Shown here one piece after another: positions 25,509 to 33,792 of a DNA stretch of 34,578 nt. The stretch comes from Clostridia bacterium (GTDB taxonomy: Bacteria; Bacillota; Clostridia; Peptostreptococcales; Acidaminobacteraceae): NCBI GenBank assembly GCA_014859095.1, contig JACUUV010000030.1, forward strand, positions 1 through 34,578, written 5' to 3'. The position numbers and the translations under genes are program-made. The notes beneath the pieces were generated by a model. The model was not told the DNA's origin and searched no databases. It worked only from the letters and a program-made list of their open reading frames with translations. The number at the start of each line of letters is the position of its first letter. The stretch's first letter is position 1.

Positions 25509-25525
25509 AGAGGAGGAAATTCGAT

Positions 25526-26968
25526 ATGCATCCTTTTTTAACACTTGAACACGTGAAATTCATGCTCGAATACATCAGTGACGGCGTACAGATCGTCGAT
25601 GAAAAAGGGAACCTCGTCTATTGCAACAGAAATTCTGCCATGCTCGACGACATCAACATCTCCGACTCCATAGGCAAACACATAACAGAGATCTATCCAT
25701 CCCTCAAAGAGGAGGAAAGCACTCTGCTCAAAGTCCTTGCGACGAAGACACCGATCTTTAACCGCGAGCAGACTTATCGTACATACAAAGGCAAAATCAT
25801 CGCCACCATCAACAGCACGCTTCCAATCCTGAACAACGGTCAAATAGAGGGTGCCATAGAAATCTCCAGAAACATCACCCCATACAAAGAGCTCTCCGAG
25901 CGCTATCTGGACCTTCAATCCATGGTTCAGGGGGGCGACACCACTGGTAAGAACAAAGCGACTAGAACCGATGTCGCCGTTTTCAATTTTGAAGACATCA
26001 TCACCAATCACTCGGAATTCAATAGGGTAAAAGCCGTGGCCATGAAAGCAGCGCGCACGGAAATTCCAGTGCTCATCTACGGTGAGACGGGTACTGGAAA
26101 GGAACTCCTGACCCAAGCGATCCATAACAGCAGCAAACGGAAAAACAGACCTTTCATCGCTCAAAACTGTGCCGCCCTGCCGTCCTCACTCCTGGAAGGG
26201 ATTCTTTTCGGTACGGTCAAAGGGGGCTTTACAGGCGCCGTGGACAGAAAAGGACTCTTCGAACTTGCCGATACCGGAACACTGTTTCTCGACGAGATCA
26301 ACTCCATGCCACAAGAACTTCAAGCCAAGCTTTTAAGAGTCCTTCAGGACGGCATCATCAGGCGGGTGGGGGACACCAGGGAACATCGGGTGGATGTGCG
26401 GATCATCGCGGCCACCAACATCGATCCAAACGTGGCCATCGAAAATGGCCTGATCAGGAGAGACCTCTATTACAGATTGAACACTGTCACACTATGGATT
26501 CCCAAGCTCTCCGATAGGAAAGAGGACATCCTTCTACTCACAAAATTCTTCATCGACAAGTACAACAATCAGCTCTACAGAAACTTTAAAGGCGTCTCAG
26601 AGGATGTCATGCGCCTTTTTTTAAACTACAGCTGGGAAGGCAACGTGCGGGAACTAGAACACGTCATCGAAGGGGCAGTGAACTTTGCGGAAGGCACTAC
26701 CATTGGATTTATGGATCTGCCTCCGAATCTCAGAAACTATTATAAGTTACATGTCGAGCCCCAAATCCATGAACCGATTACAGAAAATCAGCAAACTCAG
26801 CAAAGCGAAGATTTTGATCTCAACCTCAATCAGATTGTGGAAAACGCTGAGAAAAGGGCAATTGAGAAAGCTTATGAGGACAGTTTCCACAATATTACGC
26901 AAACAGCGAAAGTTTTGGGAATACCCAGACAGACGCTTCAGTACAAACTTAAGAAGTATAATATTTGA
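25526..26968 (+). CDS. Sigma-54-dependent transcriptional activator (PAS, AAA+, Fis HTH)
   Basis: A 480-residue bacterial enhancer-binding protein. Order: PAS sensor domain (about 8-125), AAA+ core (about 150-385) and a C-terminal Fis-type HTH (about 440-480, with TAKVLGIPRQTLQYKLKKY). Walker A is GETGTGK (186-192), Walker B LFLDEIN, and the sigma-54 contact loop reads GGFTGA (233-238) in place of the canonical GAFTGA. It resembles RocR-type regulators of amino-acid catabolism. The lysine operon immediately downstream starts with a sigma-54 promoter preceded by a site also found before this gene, so it is the obvious regulator of lysine fermentation. The ligand sensed by PAS is unknown. ATG 25526 follows AGGAGG. 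Confidence 0.93.
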   Translation: MHPFLTLEHVKFMLEYISDGVQIVDEKGNLVYCNRNSAMLDDINISDSIGKHITEIYPSLKEEESTLLKVLATKTPIFNREQTYRTYKGKIIATINSTLPILNNGQIEGAIEISRNITPYKELSERYLDLQSMVQGGDTTGKNKATRTDVAVFNFEDIITNHSEFNRVKAVAMKAARTEIPVLIYGETGTGKELLTQAIHNSSKRKNRPFIAQNCAALPSSLLEGILFGTVKGGFTGAVDRKGLFELADTGTLFLDEINSMPQELQAKLLRVLQDGIIRRVGDTREHRVDVRIIAATNIDPNVAIENGLIRRDLYYRLNTVTLWIPKLSDRKEDILLLTKFFIDKYNNQLYRNFKGVSEDVMRLFLNYSWEGNVRELEHVIEGAVNFAEGTTIGFMDLPPNLRNYYKLHVEPQIHEPITENQQTQQSEDFDLNLNQIVENAEKRAIEKAYEDSFHNITQTAKVLGIPRQTLQYKLKKYNI

Positions 26969-26979
26969 TTGCAAATACA

Positions 26980-27016
26980 ACACCCGATTGTTCTACCTGA
27001 GCTGTTGGGTTTTCTT
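26980..27016 (+). terminator. Weak terminator candidate after the activator gene
   Basis: AACACCC (26979-26985 region) and GTTGGGTT (27003-27010) can pair imperfectly, with a T-rich tail TTTTCTTTT after it. The stem has a bulge and is weak, so the call is tentative. Confidence 0.35.
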
Positions 27017-27026
27017 TTATTCAGGT

Positions 27027-27044
27027 GTGCCAGAAATTCGGCAC
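27027..27044 (+). promoter_or_regulatory. 18-bp dyad (copy 3), candidate upstream activator site of the lysine operon
   Basis: GTGCC, centre AGAAATTC, then GGCAC with perfect five-base arms. Its centre is about 100 bp upstream of the -24/-12 promoter, in the usual range for enhancer sites of sigma-54 activators. Same element as at 25473 and 25491. Confidence 0.75.
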
Positions 27045-27064
27045 CATCAAATTGTGTCCAAATT

Positions 27065-27079
27065 GCATATTGTATATGC
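27065..27079 (+). promoter_or_regulatory. AT-rich dyad in the kdd regulatory region
   Basis: GCATAT (27065-27070) and ATATGC (27074-27079) are perfect six-base arms with a TGT centre. It lies between the activator site and the promoter. Could be another operator or a flexible spacer; AT-rich dyads arise often by chance. Confidence 0.3.
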
Positions 27080-27136
27080 TATATCACGAACCACAATATA
27101 TAGTGGAATAAAAATTTTGTTGATTGTTAAAGGTTT

Positions 27137-27152
27137 GGCACAGAACTTGCAC
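27137..27152 (+). promoter_or_regulatory. Sigma-54 (-24/-12) promoter of the lysine fermentation operon
   Basis: TGGCACAGAACTTGCA agrees with the sigma-54 consensus TGGCAC-N5-TTGCW: GG at 27138-27139 and GC at 27150-27151 with the required 10 bp between. The start of transcription would be near 27162, about 38 bp before kdd. No sigma-A-type promoter of similar quality is seen in the region. Confidence 0.88.
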
Positions 27153-27199
27153 CTAATAGAGACGTGAGATAAACTTATTATAAGTGGGAGGCATCTACA

Positions 27200-28237
27200 A
27201 TGAAAAAAGGTTGCAAATTCGGAACACATCGCGTCATCCAGCCAGAAGGTATTTTACCACAGCCGGCTGAAATCATTTCAAACGACATGGAAATCTATGA
27301 TAATGAAATCCTGATCGACGTACAAACACTCAATATCGATTCCGCATCGTTTACTCAGATCAAAGAAGAAGCACATGGCGACGAAGCAAAGATCAGAGAG
27401 ATCATGCTCGGTATCGTAGAAAGATATGGCAAGCACAAAAACCCTGTAACCGGATCTGGCGGCATGCTCATCGGTACAGTGGCACAAATCGGTCCTGCAC
27501 TTGAAGGCAAGACGGACCTCAAAGTCGGCGACAAAATCGCTACACTCGTTTCACTTTCATTGACACCGCTCGTGATCGATGAAATCGTAGAAATCAGAAT
27601 CAATATCGACCAAGTGGACATAAAAGGCAAAGCCATTTTATTTGAAAGCGGTCTTTATGCCAAAATTCCTTCAGATATTCCAGAGAACTTAGCGCTTTCA
27701 GTTCTTGACGTAGCTGGCGCACCTGCACAGACTGCAAAACTCGTAAGACCTGGTGACACTGTACTCGTCATCGGCGGCGCTGGAAAATCAGGCATGCTCT
27801 GTTTATACGAAGCGAAAAAACGCGCTGGCGTCACAGGAAAAGTTATCTGTCTTCAACACAATGACCATGCGAAAGACCGCGTCATGAACGCAGGCCTTGC
27901 GGATCATTTCGTAGTGGCGGATGCGACCAATGCGGTTGAAGTCCTCAAAAAAATCGGCGAAGTGACAGATGAAAAAATGTGCGACCTCGTCATCAACTGC
28001 GTCAACGTTCCAAACACTGAAATGTCATCTATCCTCGCAACTAAAGACGATGGTATGGTCTACTTCTTCAGTATGGCGACCAGCTTCACAAAAGCGGCAC
28101 TCGGCGCTGAAGGTGTTGGCAAGGACGTCACAATGATCGTCGGCAACGGCTACACTAAAGGCCATGCGGAGATCACGCTCCAAATCATGAGAGAAAGCAA
28201 GACACTGCGTGAAATCTACGAAACACTTTACGCGTAA
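27200..28237 (+). CDS. kdd: L-erythro-3,5-diaminohexanoate dehydrogenase
   Basis: A 345-residue oxidoreductase converting 3,5-diaminohexanoate to 3-keto-5-aminohexanoate with NAD(P) and release of ammonia, the oxidative step of lysine fermentation. It opens MKKGCKFGTHRVI, with the segment NIDSASFTQIKEEA and the long GKHKNPVTGSGGMLIGTV that I recognise from Kdd of fusobacteria and clostridia. A dinucleotide-binding glycine-rich strand VLVIGGAGKSGML lies near residues 185-200. It is the first gene after the sigma-54 promoter, with GGGAGG before ATG 27200. Confidence 0.92.
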   Translation: MKKGCKFGTHRVIQPEGILPQPAEIISNDMEIYDNEILIDVQTLNIDSASFTQIKEEAHGDEAKIREIMLGIVERYGKHKNPVTGSGGMLIGTVAQIGPALEGKTDLKVGDKIATLVSLSLTPLVIDEIVEIRINIDQVDIKGKAILFESGLYAKIPSDIPENLALSVLDVAGAPAQTAKLVRPGDTVLVIGGAGKSGMLCLYEAKKRAGVTGKVICLQHNDHAKDRVMNAGLADHFVVADATNAVEVLKKIGEVTDEKMCDLVINCVNVPNTEMSSILATKDDGMVYFFSMATSFTKAALGAEGVGKDVTMIVGNGYTKGHAEITLQIMRESKTLREIYETLYA

Positions 28238-28264
28238 TATAAAATTTTGAAAGGGGTACTTTTA

Positions 28265-29524
28265 ATGAGACACTACACAGAAATCGAAATGTGGAAAAAC
28301 GTAACACAAGCAGAGTGGGATTCTTGGGAATGGCAAGTGAGAAACCGCATTACGACAATCGACGCTCTCAAATCAGTCATCAACCTTACAGAAAAAGAGG
28401 AAGAAGGCATCAAGAAATCGCTTGAGATCCTCAGAATGGGCATCACGCCTTACTACTCACTTTTAATGGACAAAGACGATCCAAAATGTCCAGTGAGAAT
28501 GCAAGCCGTTCCAACCATCCAAGAGACTTACTTCAGTGCTGCTGACATGGACGATCCACTTCACGAAGATGCGGATTCTCCAGTTCCAGGCATCACACAC
28601 AGATATCCGGACAGAGTTCTTTTCCTCATCACTGACATGTGCTCCATGTACTGCCGTCACTGTACAAGAAGAAGATTTGCAGGACACAACGACGGTGGCG
28701 TTCCAAGAGATAGAATCGACGCTGCAATCGAGTACATCAGAAACACTCCAGTTGTTCGTGACGTTTTATTATCAGGCGGCGATGCGTTACTCGTTTCAGA
28801 CGATCTTCTAGAGTACATCATTAAGAGACTCAGAGAGATCCCACACGTTGAAATCATAAGAATCGGTTCAAGAACTCCTGTAGTATGTCCACAAAGAATC
28901 ACACCAGAACTCGTGAACATGCTCAAAAAATACCACCCAATCTGGCTCAACACACACTTCAACCACTCAAAAGAAGTGACTGCAGAAACCAAAAAAGCAT
29001 GTGCCCTCATGGCAGACGCCGGTATACCACTTGGTAACCAGTCCGTTCTGTTAAAAGGCATCAACGATAGCGTTCATATCATGAGAGACCTGCTTCACGA
29101 GCTCGTCATGATGCGCGTCAGACCATACTACATTTACCAATGTGACCTTTCTACAGGCATCGAGCACTTCAGAACACCTGTATCCAAAGGCATCGAGATC
29201 ATCGAAGGCTTACGTGGCCATACCTCCGGATACTGCATCCCTACATTCGTAGTTGACGCACCGGGCGGCGGCGGAAAAATTCCGGTAATGCCACAGTACT
29301 TGATTTCGCAATCCCCTGACAAAGTCATCCTCAGAAACTACGAAGGCGTGATCACAACTTACACTCAACCACATTCATACGACTTCGAGACTGAAGGCGC
29401 AGTGGAAACCGAAGCTCAAAAAGCTCACAAAACTGCAGGCGTCGGCGGACTTTTACAAGGCAATCGCGTGAGCATCGAACTGAAATCACTCGAAAGAACA
29501 AAGAGATCGCATCACGAAGAATAA
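28265..29524 (+). CDS. kamA: L-lysine 2,3-aminomutase
   Basis: A 419-residue radical SAM, PLP-dependent enzyme converting L-lysine to L-beta-lysine, the first step of the pathway. The [4Fe-4S] motif CSMYCRHC has Cys126, Cys130 and Cys133, and the PLP/substrate segment near the C-terminus includes [12 protein letters not shown]. Length matches the clostridial enzyme (about 416). ATG 28265 follows AAAGGGG; an in-frame upstream start at 28247 lies before the ribosome binding site. It is second in the operon, 27 bp after kdd. Confidence 0.97.
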   Translation: MRHYTEIEMWKNVTQAEWDSWEWQVRNRITTIDALKSVINLTEKEEEGIKKSLEILRMGITPYYSLLMDKDDPKCPVRMQAVPTIQETYFSAADMDDPLHEDADSPVPGITHRYPDRVLFLITDMCSMYCRHCTRRRFAGHNDGGVPRDRIDAAIEYIRNTPVVRDVLLSGGDALLVSDDLLEYIIKRLREIPHVEIIRIGSRTPVVCPQRITPELVNMLKKYHPIWLNTHFNHSKEVTAETKKACALMADAGIPLGNQSVLLKGINDSVHIMRDLLHELVMMRVRPYYIYQCDLSTGIEHFRTPVSKGIEIIEGLRGHTSGYCIPTFVVDAPGGGGKIPVMPQYLISQSPDKVILRNYEGVITTYTQPHSYDFETEGAVETEAQKAHKTAGVGGLLQGNRVSIELKSLERTKRSHHEE

Positions 29525-29578
29525 TATAGAGAATTGACACTAGATAAGGAATGAAAGCTAGGGAACTCGGAGGGCATC

Positions 29579-30613
29579 ATGGGGCTATATCCACTTTTTG
29601 AAAATCAATATCGCATCATTTCAATCGTTGGAATGGCCAAAAATGCCGGCAAAACGGTCACGCTGAACCACCTCATCGAGGTGCTGGATGCAAATCATGT
29701 ATCTTTTGGTCTCACGTCCATTGGGAGGGACGGCGAGCGCCAGGACATTGTGACGAATACCGACAAGCCGATGATCTACGTGAAAAAGGGAACCTACATC
29801 GCCACGGCAGAAATGCTGTTCAACCTCTCAGAGGCGAAAATGGCGGTGGAAGAGGTCACAGACCATCACACGGCAATGGGCAGAGTCATCATCGGACGGA
29901 CACTTACTGATGGCTATGTTCAAATCGGAGGTCCTTCGACCAACCTGGCGGTTAACGCAGTATCGGAAAAAATGCTGGAAAAAGGCGCCGGCTACGTGCT
30001 GGTGGATGGGGCACTGGACAGATCATCCTCTGCATCCCCCGCCATCACAGACGCCTGCATCCTGGCAACCGGCGCAGTGCTCAGTCGCGATATGGCTAAA
30101 GCCGTGGCAAAAACTGCTCACCGCGCATCACTCTTCGCATTGCCTCATGATATTGATGAGAGCAGTTTAAGACTTTGGGAGGTCGCCGAAGAGACAAGAA
30201 ACGTCATATTCATAGAATCGGATGGATCGCACGTGGTCATGGACGGCTTCAGAACCGCCCTGAACGCGGGCCGTGCCATTGGAGAGCTCATAGACGAAAA
30301 CACTCGCGCCCTGTTGTTTCCGGGCGCGCTTACCACAAAAACAATCATGGAAATCGTACACACGACGCAGTATTATAAAAATATTGAGTTTATAGTCGGC
30401 GATGCCACAAAAATATTCATCGAACACAGTGACTGGCAGTATTTCATGCGAATCGGCGTTGACATCAAAGTGCGTTACGGCATCAGGCTCCTCGCTGTGA
30501 CCGTCAATCCATACGCTCCTGCCGGCTATTTTTATGATGGGGCGATCTTCAAAGCGGCACTCGCGAAGTGCATCAAGGGCGTTCCAATCGTTGATGTTCT
30601 GGAAGGGGTGTGA
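29579..30613 (+). CDS. kamB: KamB, P-loop protein of the lysine fermentation operon
   Basis: A 344-residue protein of unknown function consistently encoded between kamA and kamC in lysine fermenters. The N-terminus has a P-loop GMAKNAGKTV (residues 18-27, ATP/GTP-binding type), followed by a fold with alternating strands and helices; no membrane segment. Two metal-ligand-like histidines appear in TDHHTAMG. ATG 29579 follows GGAGGG. The operon context suggests upkeep of the mutases, but no activity is established. The gap to kamA (54 bp) holds a good TTGACA (29534-29539) but no partner -10, so it is probably on the same transcript. Confidence 0.75.
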   Translation: MGLYPLFENQYRIISIVGMAKNAGKTVTLNHLIEVLDANHVSFGLTSIGRDGERQDIVTNTDKPMIYVKKGTYIATAEMLFNLSEAKMAVEEVTDHHTAMGRVIIGRTLTDGYVQIGGPSTNLAVNAVSEKMLEKGAGYVLVDGALDRSSSASPAITDACILATGAVLSRDMAKAVAKTAHRASLFALPHDIDESSLRLWEVAEETRNVIFIESDGSHVVMDGFRTALNAGRAIGELIDENTRALLFPGALTTKTIMEIVHTTQYYKNIEFIVGDATKIFIEHSDWQYFMRIGVDIKVRYGIRLLAVTVNPYAPAGYFYDGAIFKAALAKCIKGVPIVDVLEGV

Positions 30614-30614
30614 C

Positions 30615-32258
30615 ATGAAGCAGGAATTTCTCAGCAAAAAGAATTTCGCGGATCTCGATCTGGGCTTCGTTTTCGACCGGCTCCCGGTGGTGACGCCATA
30701 CGGGGAAAGTGCAAAGAAAAGTCTCAGACCCCTTGGCGCATCAAACTTCAAAGACCTCGAACACAGCTTCGACCTTACAGAGCGCATCATGGAAAGGCTG
30801 GAAAACAAAAGGCACGATGTACTGGAACTCAAATCGATATTAAAAGAGATCAAACAACTGGCAAACACCTTTGACCGCATCGAGGCAGAGGATACACTCT
30901 CCGTTACTGAACTCTTTGAAATCAAACACCTGGTCATGAATATGGCAAAAGTCAAAGCCATGATGGAAAAACTCAGCTGGGAGAAGACCGTAGGAGATTT
31001 CCTACTCCATTCCGCCGAGCCCGTGATGGCACTGCTCGACCCTGAAAACTCAGGCGTCGGTACTTTTTACATCTACAGCACCTATTCAGCAGAGCTCGAA
31101 ACCATTCGCGCCAGCCTGCTTGAGACCGAAACGGAAATCAAGAGGCAGACAAAGGCGATTGCGCTGCAGATCGAAACCGAAGGCTTCAAGGTGAATGCAA
31201 ACGGCGAGGTCAGAATCCAGCAGATCGATCGCGATAACATTGAAAGGGCCAAGCAACATCCTCATTTGAGTTATCGGATGGACATTCCTCTCTACAGCCT
31301 ATTCAGGATCAAGCCCGATCCCAAATATCAGGATCGGCATGATCAACTGCTGATTGAAGAGGAAGAAGCCGAATACAGGGTCAGGATCTGGTTGACCGCA
31401 CAGTTAAAAAAGTATCTCAAAATGCTCAGAGCCAACTGCGCCCACATCGGACAGGTGGATCTGCTGATCGCAAAGGGGCAATTCGCTGCAGCATTCCAGT
31501 GCGTCAGACCGAAATTTGAAAGCGAAGGCAATCTTTCCATCGTAGGTGGAAGACACCTGAAAGTCGCATACAGTCTGGACCGGGTAGGAAAGTCGTTCAC
31601 ACCTGTTGACATCGATATCCATAAAACTGTGACACTGATCACAGGAGCCAACATGGGCGGAAAAACAGTGTCTCTTAGGATGATCGGGCAAGTGATCGCC
31701 ATGGCGCATTATGGGTTTTTAGTCCCCTGTAAACAGGCAACACTTTACCCCCTCGACTTCTTATTCATCTCGGTTGGAGACTCACAATCCATCGATATGG
31801 GCCTCAGCACGTTCGGCGCAGAAATCGTAGAAATCGGACAGGTCATCAGGCGCTTCTCCGACAGGGGACTCATCTTGATTGATGAACTCGCAAGAGGCAC
31901 CAACCCTAAAGAGGGCTACGCCATATCAAAAGCATTGATTGAGCACCTTCAAGGAGGTATGAGCAAAACACTCATCACCACCCATTACGATGGGCTCACT
32001 CAAGGACCGGACCTTTCACATTATCAGGTCAACGGCCTTAAGGACGTCAATTTTGAAGACATACGAACGGAACTCAAAGAAAAAGGCATCGGCCTTTTGC
32101 ATGAATACATGGATTACAGACTCACCGAGGTGAGTGGCGACAAGGAAATTCCAAAGGAAGCCCTTAGAATTTCTGAAATGATGGGCCTGGCCCAAACCAT
32201 TATAGAGAGAGCCAAAGAAATATTAGGAGGATCACATGACGAGCAAATTAAATCTTGA
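30615..32258 (+). CDS. kamC: KamC, MutS-like ATPase of the lysine fermentation operon
   Basis: A 547-residue protein with a MutS-type lever/clamp region (about 60-320) and a C-terminal ABC-like ATPase with Walker A TGANMGGKT (343-351) and Walker B LILIDELARG (Asp423, Glu424), followed by the conserved helix THYDGLT. The mismatch-recognition and connector domains of MutS and the Smr domain of MutS2 are absent. ATG 30615 lies 1 bp after the kamB stop, so the two genes are tightly coupled; the longer open frame is rejected because it lies within kamB. Its 3' end overlaps kamD by 23 bp. Confidence 0.85.
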   Translation: MKQEFLSKKNFADLDLGFVFDRLPVVTPYGESAKKSLRPLGASNFKDLEHSFDLTERIMERLENKRHDVLELKSILKEIKQLANTFDRIEAEDTLSVTELFEIKHLVMNMAKVKAMMEKLSWEKTVGDFLLHSAEPVMALLDPENSGVGTFYIYSTYSAELETIRASLLETETEIKRQTKAIALQIETEGFKVNANGEVRIQQIDRDNIERAKQHPHLSYRMDIPLYSLFRIKPDPKYQDRHDQLLIEEEEAEYRVRIWLTAQLKKYLKMLRANCAHIGQVDLLIAKGQFAAAFQCVRPKFESEGNLSIVGGRHLKVAYSLDRVGKSFTPVDIDIHKTVTLITGANMGGKTVSLRMIGQVIAMAHYGFLVPCKQATLYPLDFLFISVGDSQSIDMGLSTFGAEIVEIGQVIRRFSDRGLILIDELARGTNPKEGYAISKALIEHLQGGMSKTLITTHYDGLTQGPDLSHYQVNGLKDVNFEDIRTELKEKGIGLLHEYMDYRLTEVSGDKEIPKEALRISEMMGLAQTIIERAKEILGGSHDEQIKS

Positions 32259-33792
32259 TTTCAGTGTCGTGGAAAAAGCGCGCAACTCCGCAAGAGTGAT
32301 CGCTGAAGACACGCAAAAATTTATCGAACGTCATACCACCGTCACCGTTGAACGAACAATCGTAAGATTGCTCGGCGTAGATGGCATTGACGACATCGAA
32401 AGACCTCTTCCGAACGTGGTCGTGGACAACATCAAAAAAGGCGGCGGACTTGCGGAAGGCGCGGCATTTTGGATGGGCAACGCCATGGTTGCAACGGGCA
32501 AAACCGCCCAAGAAATCGCACTCGCGATCTCAGCAGGCGAAATCGACCTTACAAAAATACCAGTTCAGGACGAATCCAAAATCAAGGCAGTCATCGAAGC
32601 TGAAGCTGAAAAAATGGTGGAACTCATCAGAGGGAACCGCGCACAGCGTGACGAGTACTTAAACACCATCGGAGAAGGTCCTAAACCTTACCTTTATGTC
32701 ATCGTCGCAACGGGCAACATCTACGAGGACGTACTTCAGGCGCAAGCCGCTGCACGTCAAGGCGCAGACATTATCGCTGTCATCCGTACCACCGCACAAA
32801 GTCTCCTCGATTACGTGCCATATGGTGCGACCACAGAAGGTTTCGGCGGTACTTACGCCACTCAGGAAAACTTCAGAATCATGCGTACAGCGCTTGATGA
32901 AGTGGGCTCTGAAGTGGGCAGATACATCCGTCTTTGCAACTACTGCTCAGGTCTTTGTATGCCTGAAATCGCTGCAATGGGCGCAATAGAAAGACTTGAT
33001 GTCATGCTGAACGACGCCCTTTACGGCATTCTCTTCAGAGACATCAACATGCAAAGAACACTTGTCGACCAATTTTTCTCAAGAGTGATCAACGGCTTCG
33101 CGGGCATCATCATCAACACTGGCGAAGACAACTACCTCACCACATCAGACGCCATCGAGGAAGCACACACCGTGCTCGCATCACAGCTCATCAATGAGCA
33201 ATTCGCACTCCTCGCCGGACTCCCTGAAGAGCAAATGGGTCTTGGACACGCGTTCGAAATGAACCCGGAAACTGAAGACGGTTTCTTACTCGAATTATCA
33301 CAAGCGCAAATGGCGAGAGAAATCTTCCCGAAAGCGCCGCTCAAATACATGCCACCTACAAAATTCAAAACTGGCGACATCTTCAGAGGCCACGTACAAG
33401 ACACCCTGTTCAACGCAGTGGCAATCATGACCGGTCAAGGCTTGCAGCTTCTGGGCATGCTCACTGAAGCGATCCATACGCCTTTACTTCAAGACCGTGC
33501 GCTTTCCATTGAAAACGCAAAATACGTCTTCAATAACTTGCGTCACTTCGGCGATGAAATCGAATTCAAAAGCGGCGGCATCATCCAGTCCCGTGCACAA
33601 GGCGTTCTCAAAGAAGCTGCCGACATGCTTGAAGAAATCGAACACACTGGAATCATGGCCACCATTGAACAAGGCAAATTCGCAGGCGTCACCCGTAAGA
33701 TGGACGGCGGCAAGGGTCTTGACGGCGTCACCCAAAAGGGCGACAGATACTTCAATCCATTTATTCCTATGATGCTTGGAGGTGCCAAATGA
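32236..33792 (+). CDS. kamD: D-lysine/beta-lysine 5,6-aminomutase alpha subunit
   Basis: The 518-residue large subunit of the adenosylcobalamin- and PLP-dependent 5,6-aminomutase, which shifts the epsilon-amino group of beta-lysine (or D-lysine) to give 3,5-diaminohexanoate. It opens with KLNLDFSVVEKARNSARVIA and has the TIM-barrel region with QAAARQGADIIAVIRTTAQS and TTEGFGGTYATQENF that I recognise as conserved. ATG 32236 overlaps the kamC end by 23 bp, with AGGAGG before it. It pairs with kamE, which overlaps its stop codon. Confidence 0.97.
   Translation: MTSKLNLDFSVVEKARNSARVIAEDTQKFIERHTTVTVERTIVRLLGVDGIDDIERPLPNVVVDNIKKGGGLAEGAAFWMGNAMVATGKTAQEIALAISAGEIDLTKIPVQDESKIKAVIEAEAEKMVELIRGNRAQRDEYLNTIGEGPKPYLYVIVATGNIYEDVLQAQAAARQGADIIAVIRTTAQSLLDYVPYGATTEGFGGTYATQENFRIMRTALDEVGSEVGRYIRLCNYCSGLCMPEIAAMGAIERLDVMLNDALYGILFRDINMQRTLVDQFFSRVINGFAGIIINTGEDNYLTTSDAIEEAHTVLASQLINEQFALLAGLPEEQMGLGHAFEMNPETEDGFLLELSQAQMAREIFPKAPLKYMPPTKFKTGDIFRGHVQDTLFNAVAIMTGQGLQLLGMLTEAIHTPLLQDRALSIENAKYVFNNLRHFGDEIEFKSGGIIQSRAQGVLKEAADMLEEIEHTGIMATIEQGKFAGVTRKMDGGKGLDGVTQKGDRYFNPFIPMMLGGAK

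Noticed and set aside
29534-29564. TTGACA between kamA and kamB as an internal promoter
   Set aside because: A perfect -35 is present but the best -10-like sequences (GCTAGG at 17 bp, TAGGGA at 19 bp) are poor, so it is noted only as a weak possibility.
30534-30614. N-terminal extension of KamC
   Set aside because: It lies within kamB in another frame and is rich in Arg/Ser, unlike the family; ATG 30615 is immediately after the kamB stop.
30167-30961. Minus-strand frame of 264 codons
   Set aside because: It is antisense to kamB and kamC, is Ser-rich, and shows no domain features.
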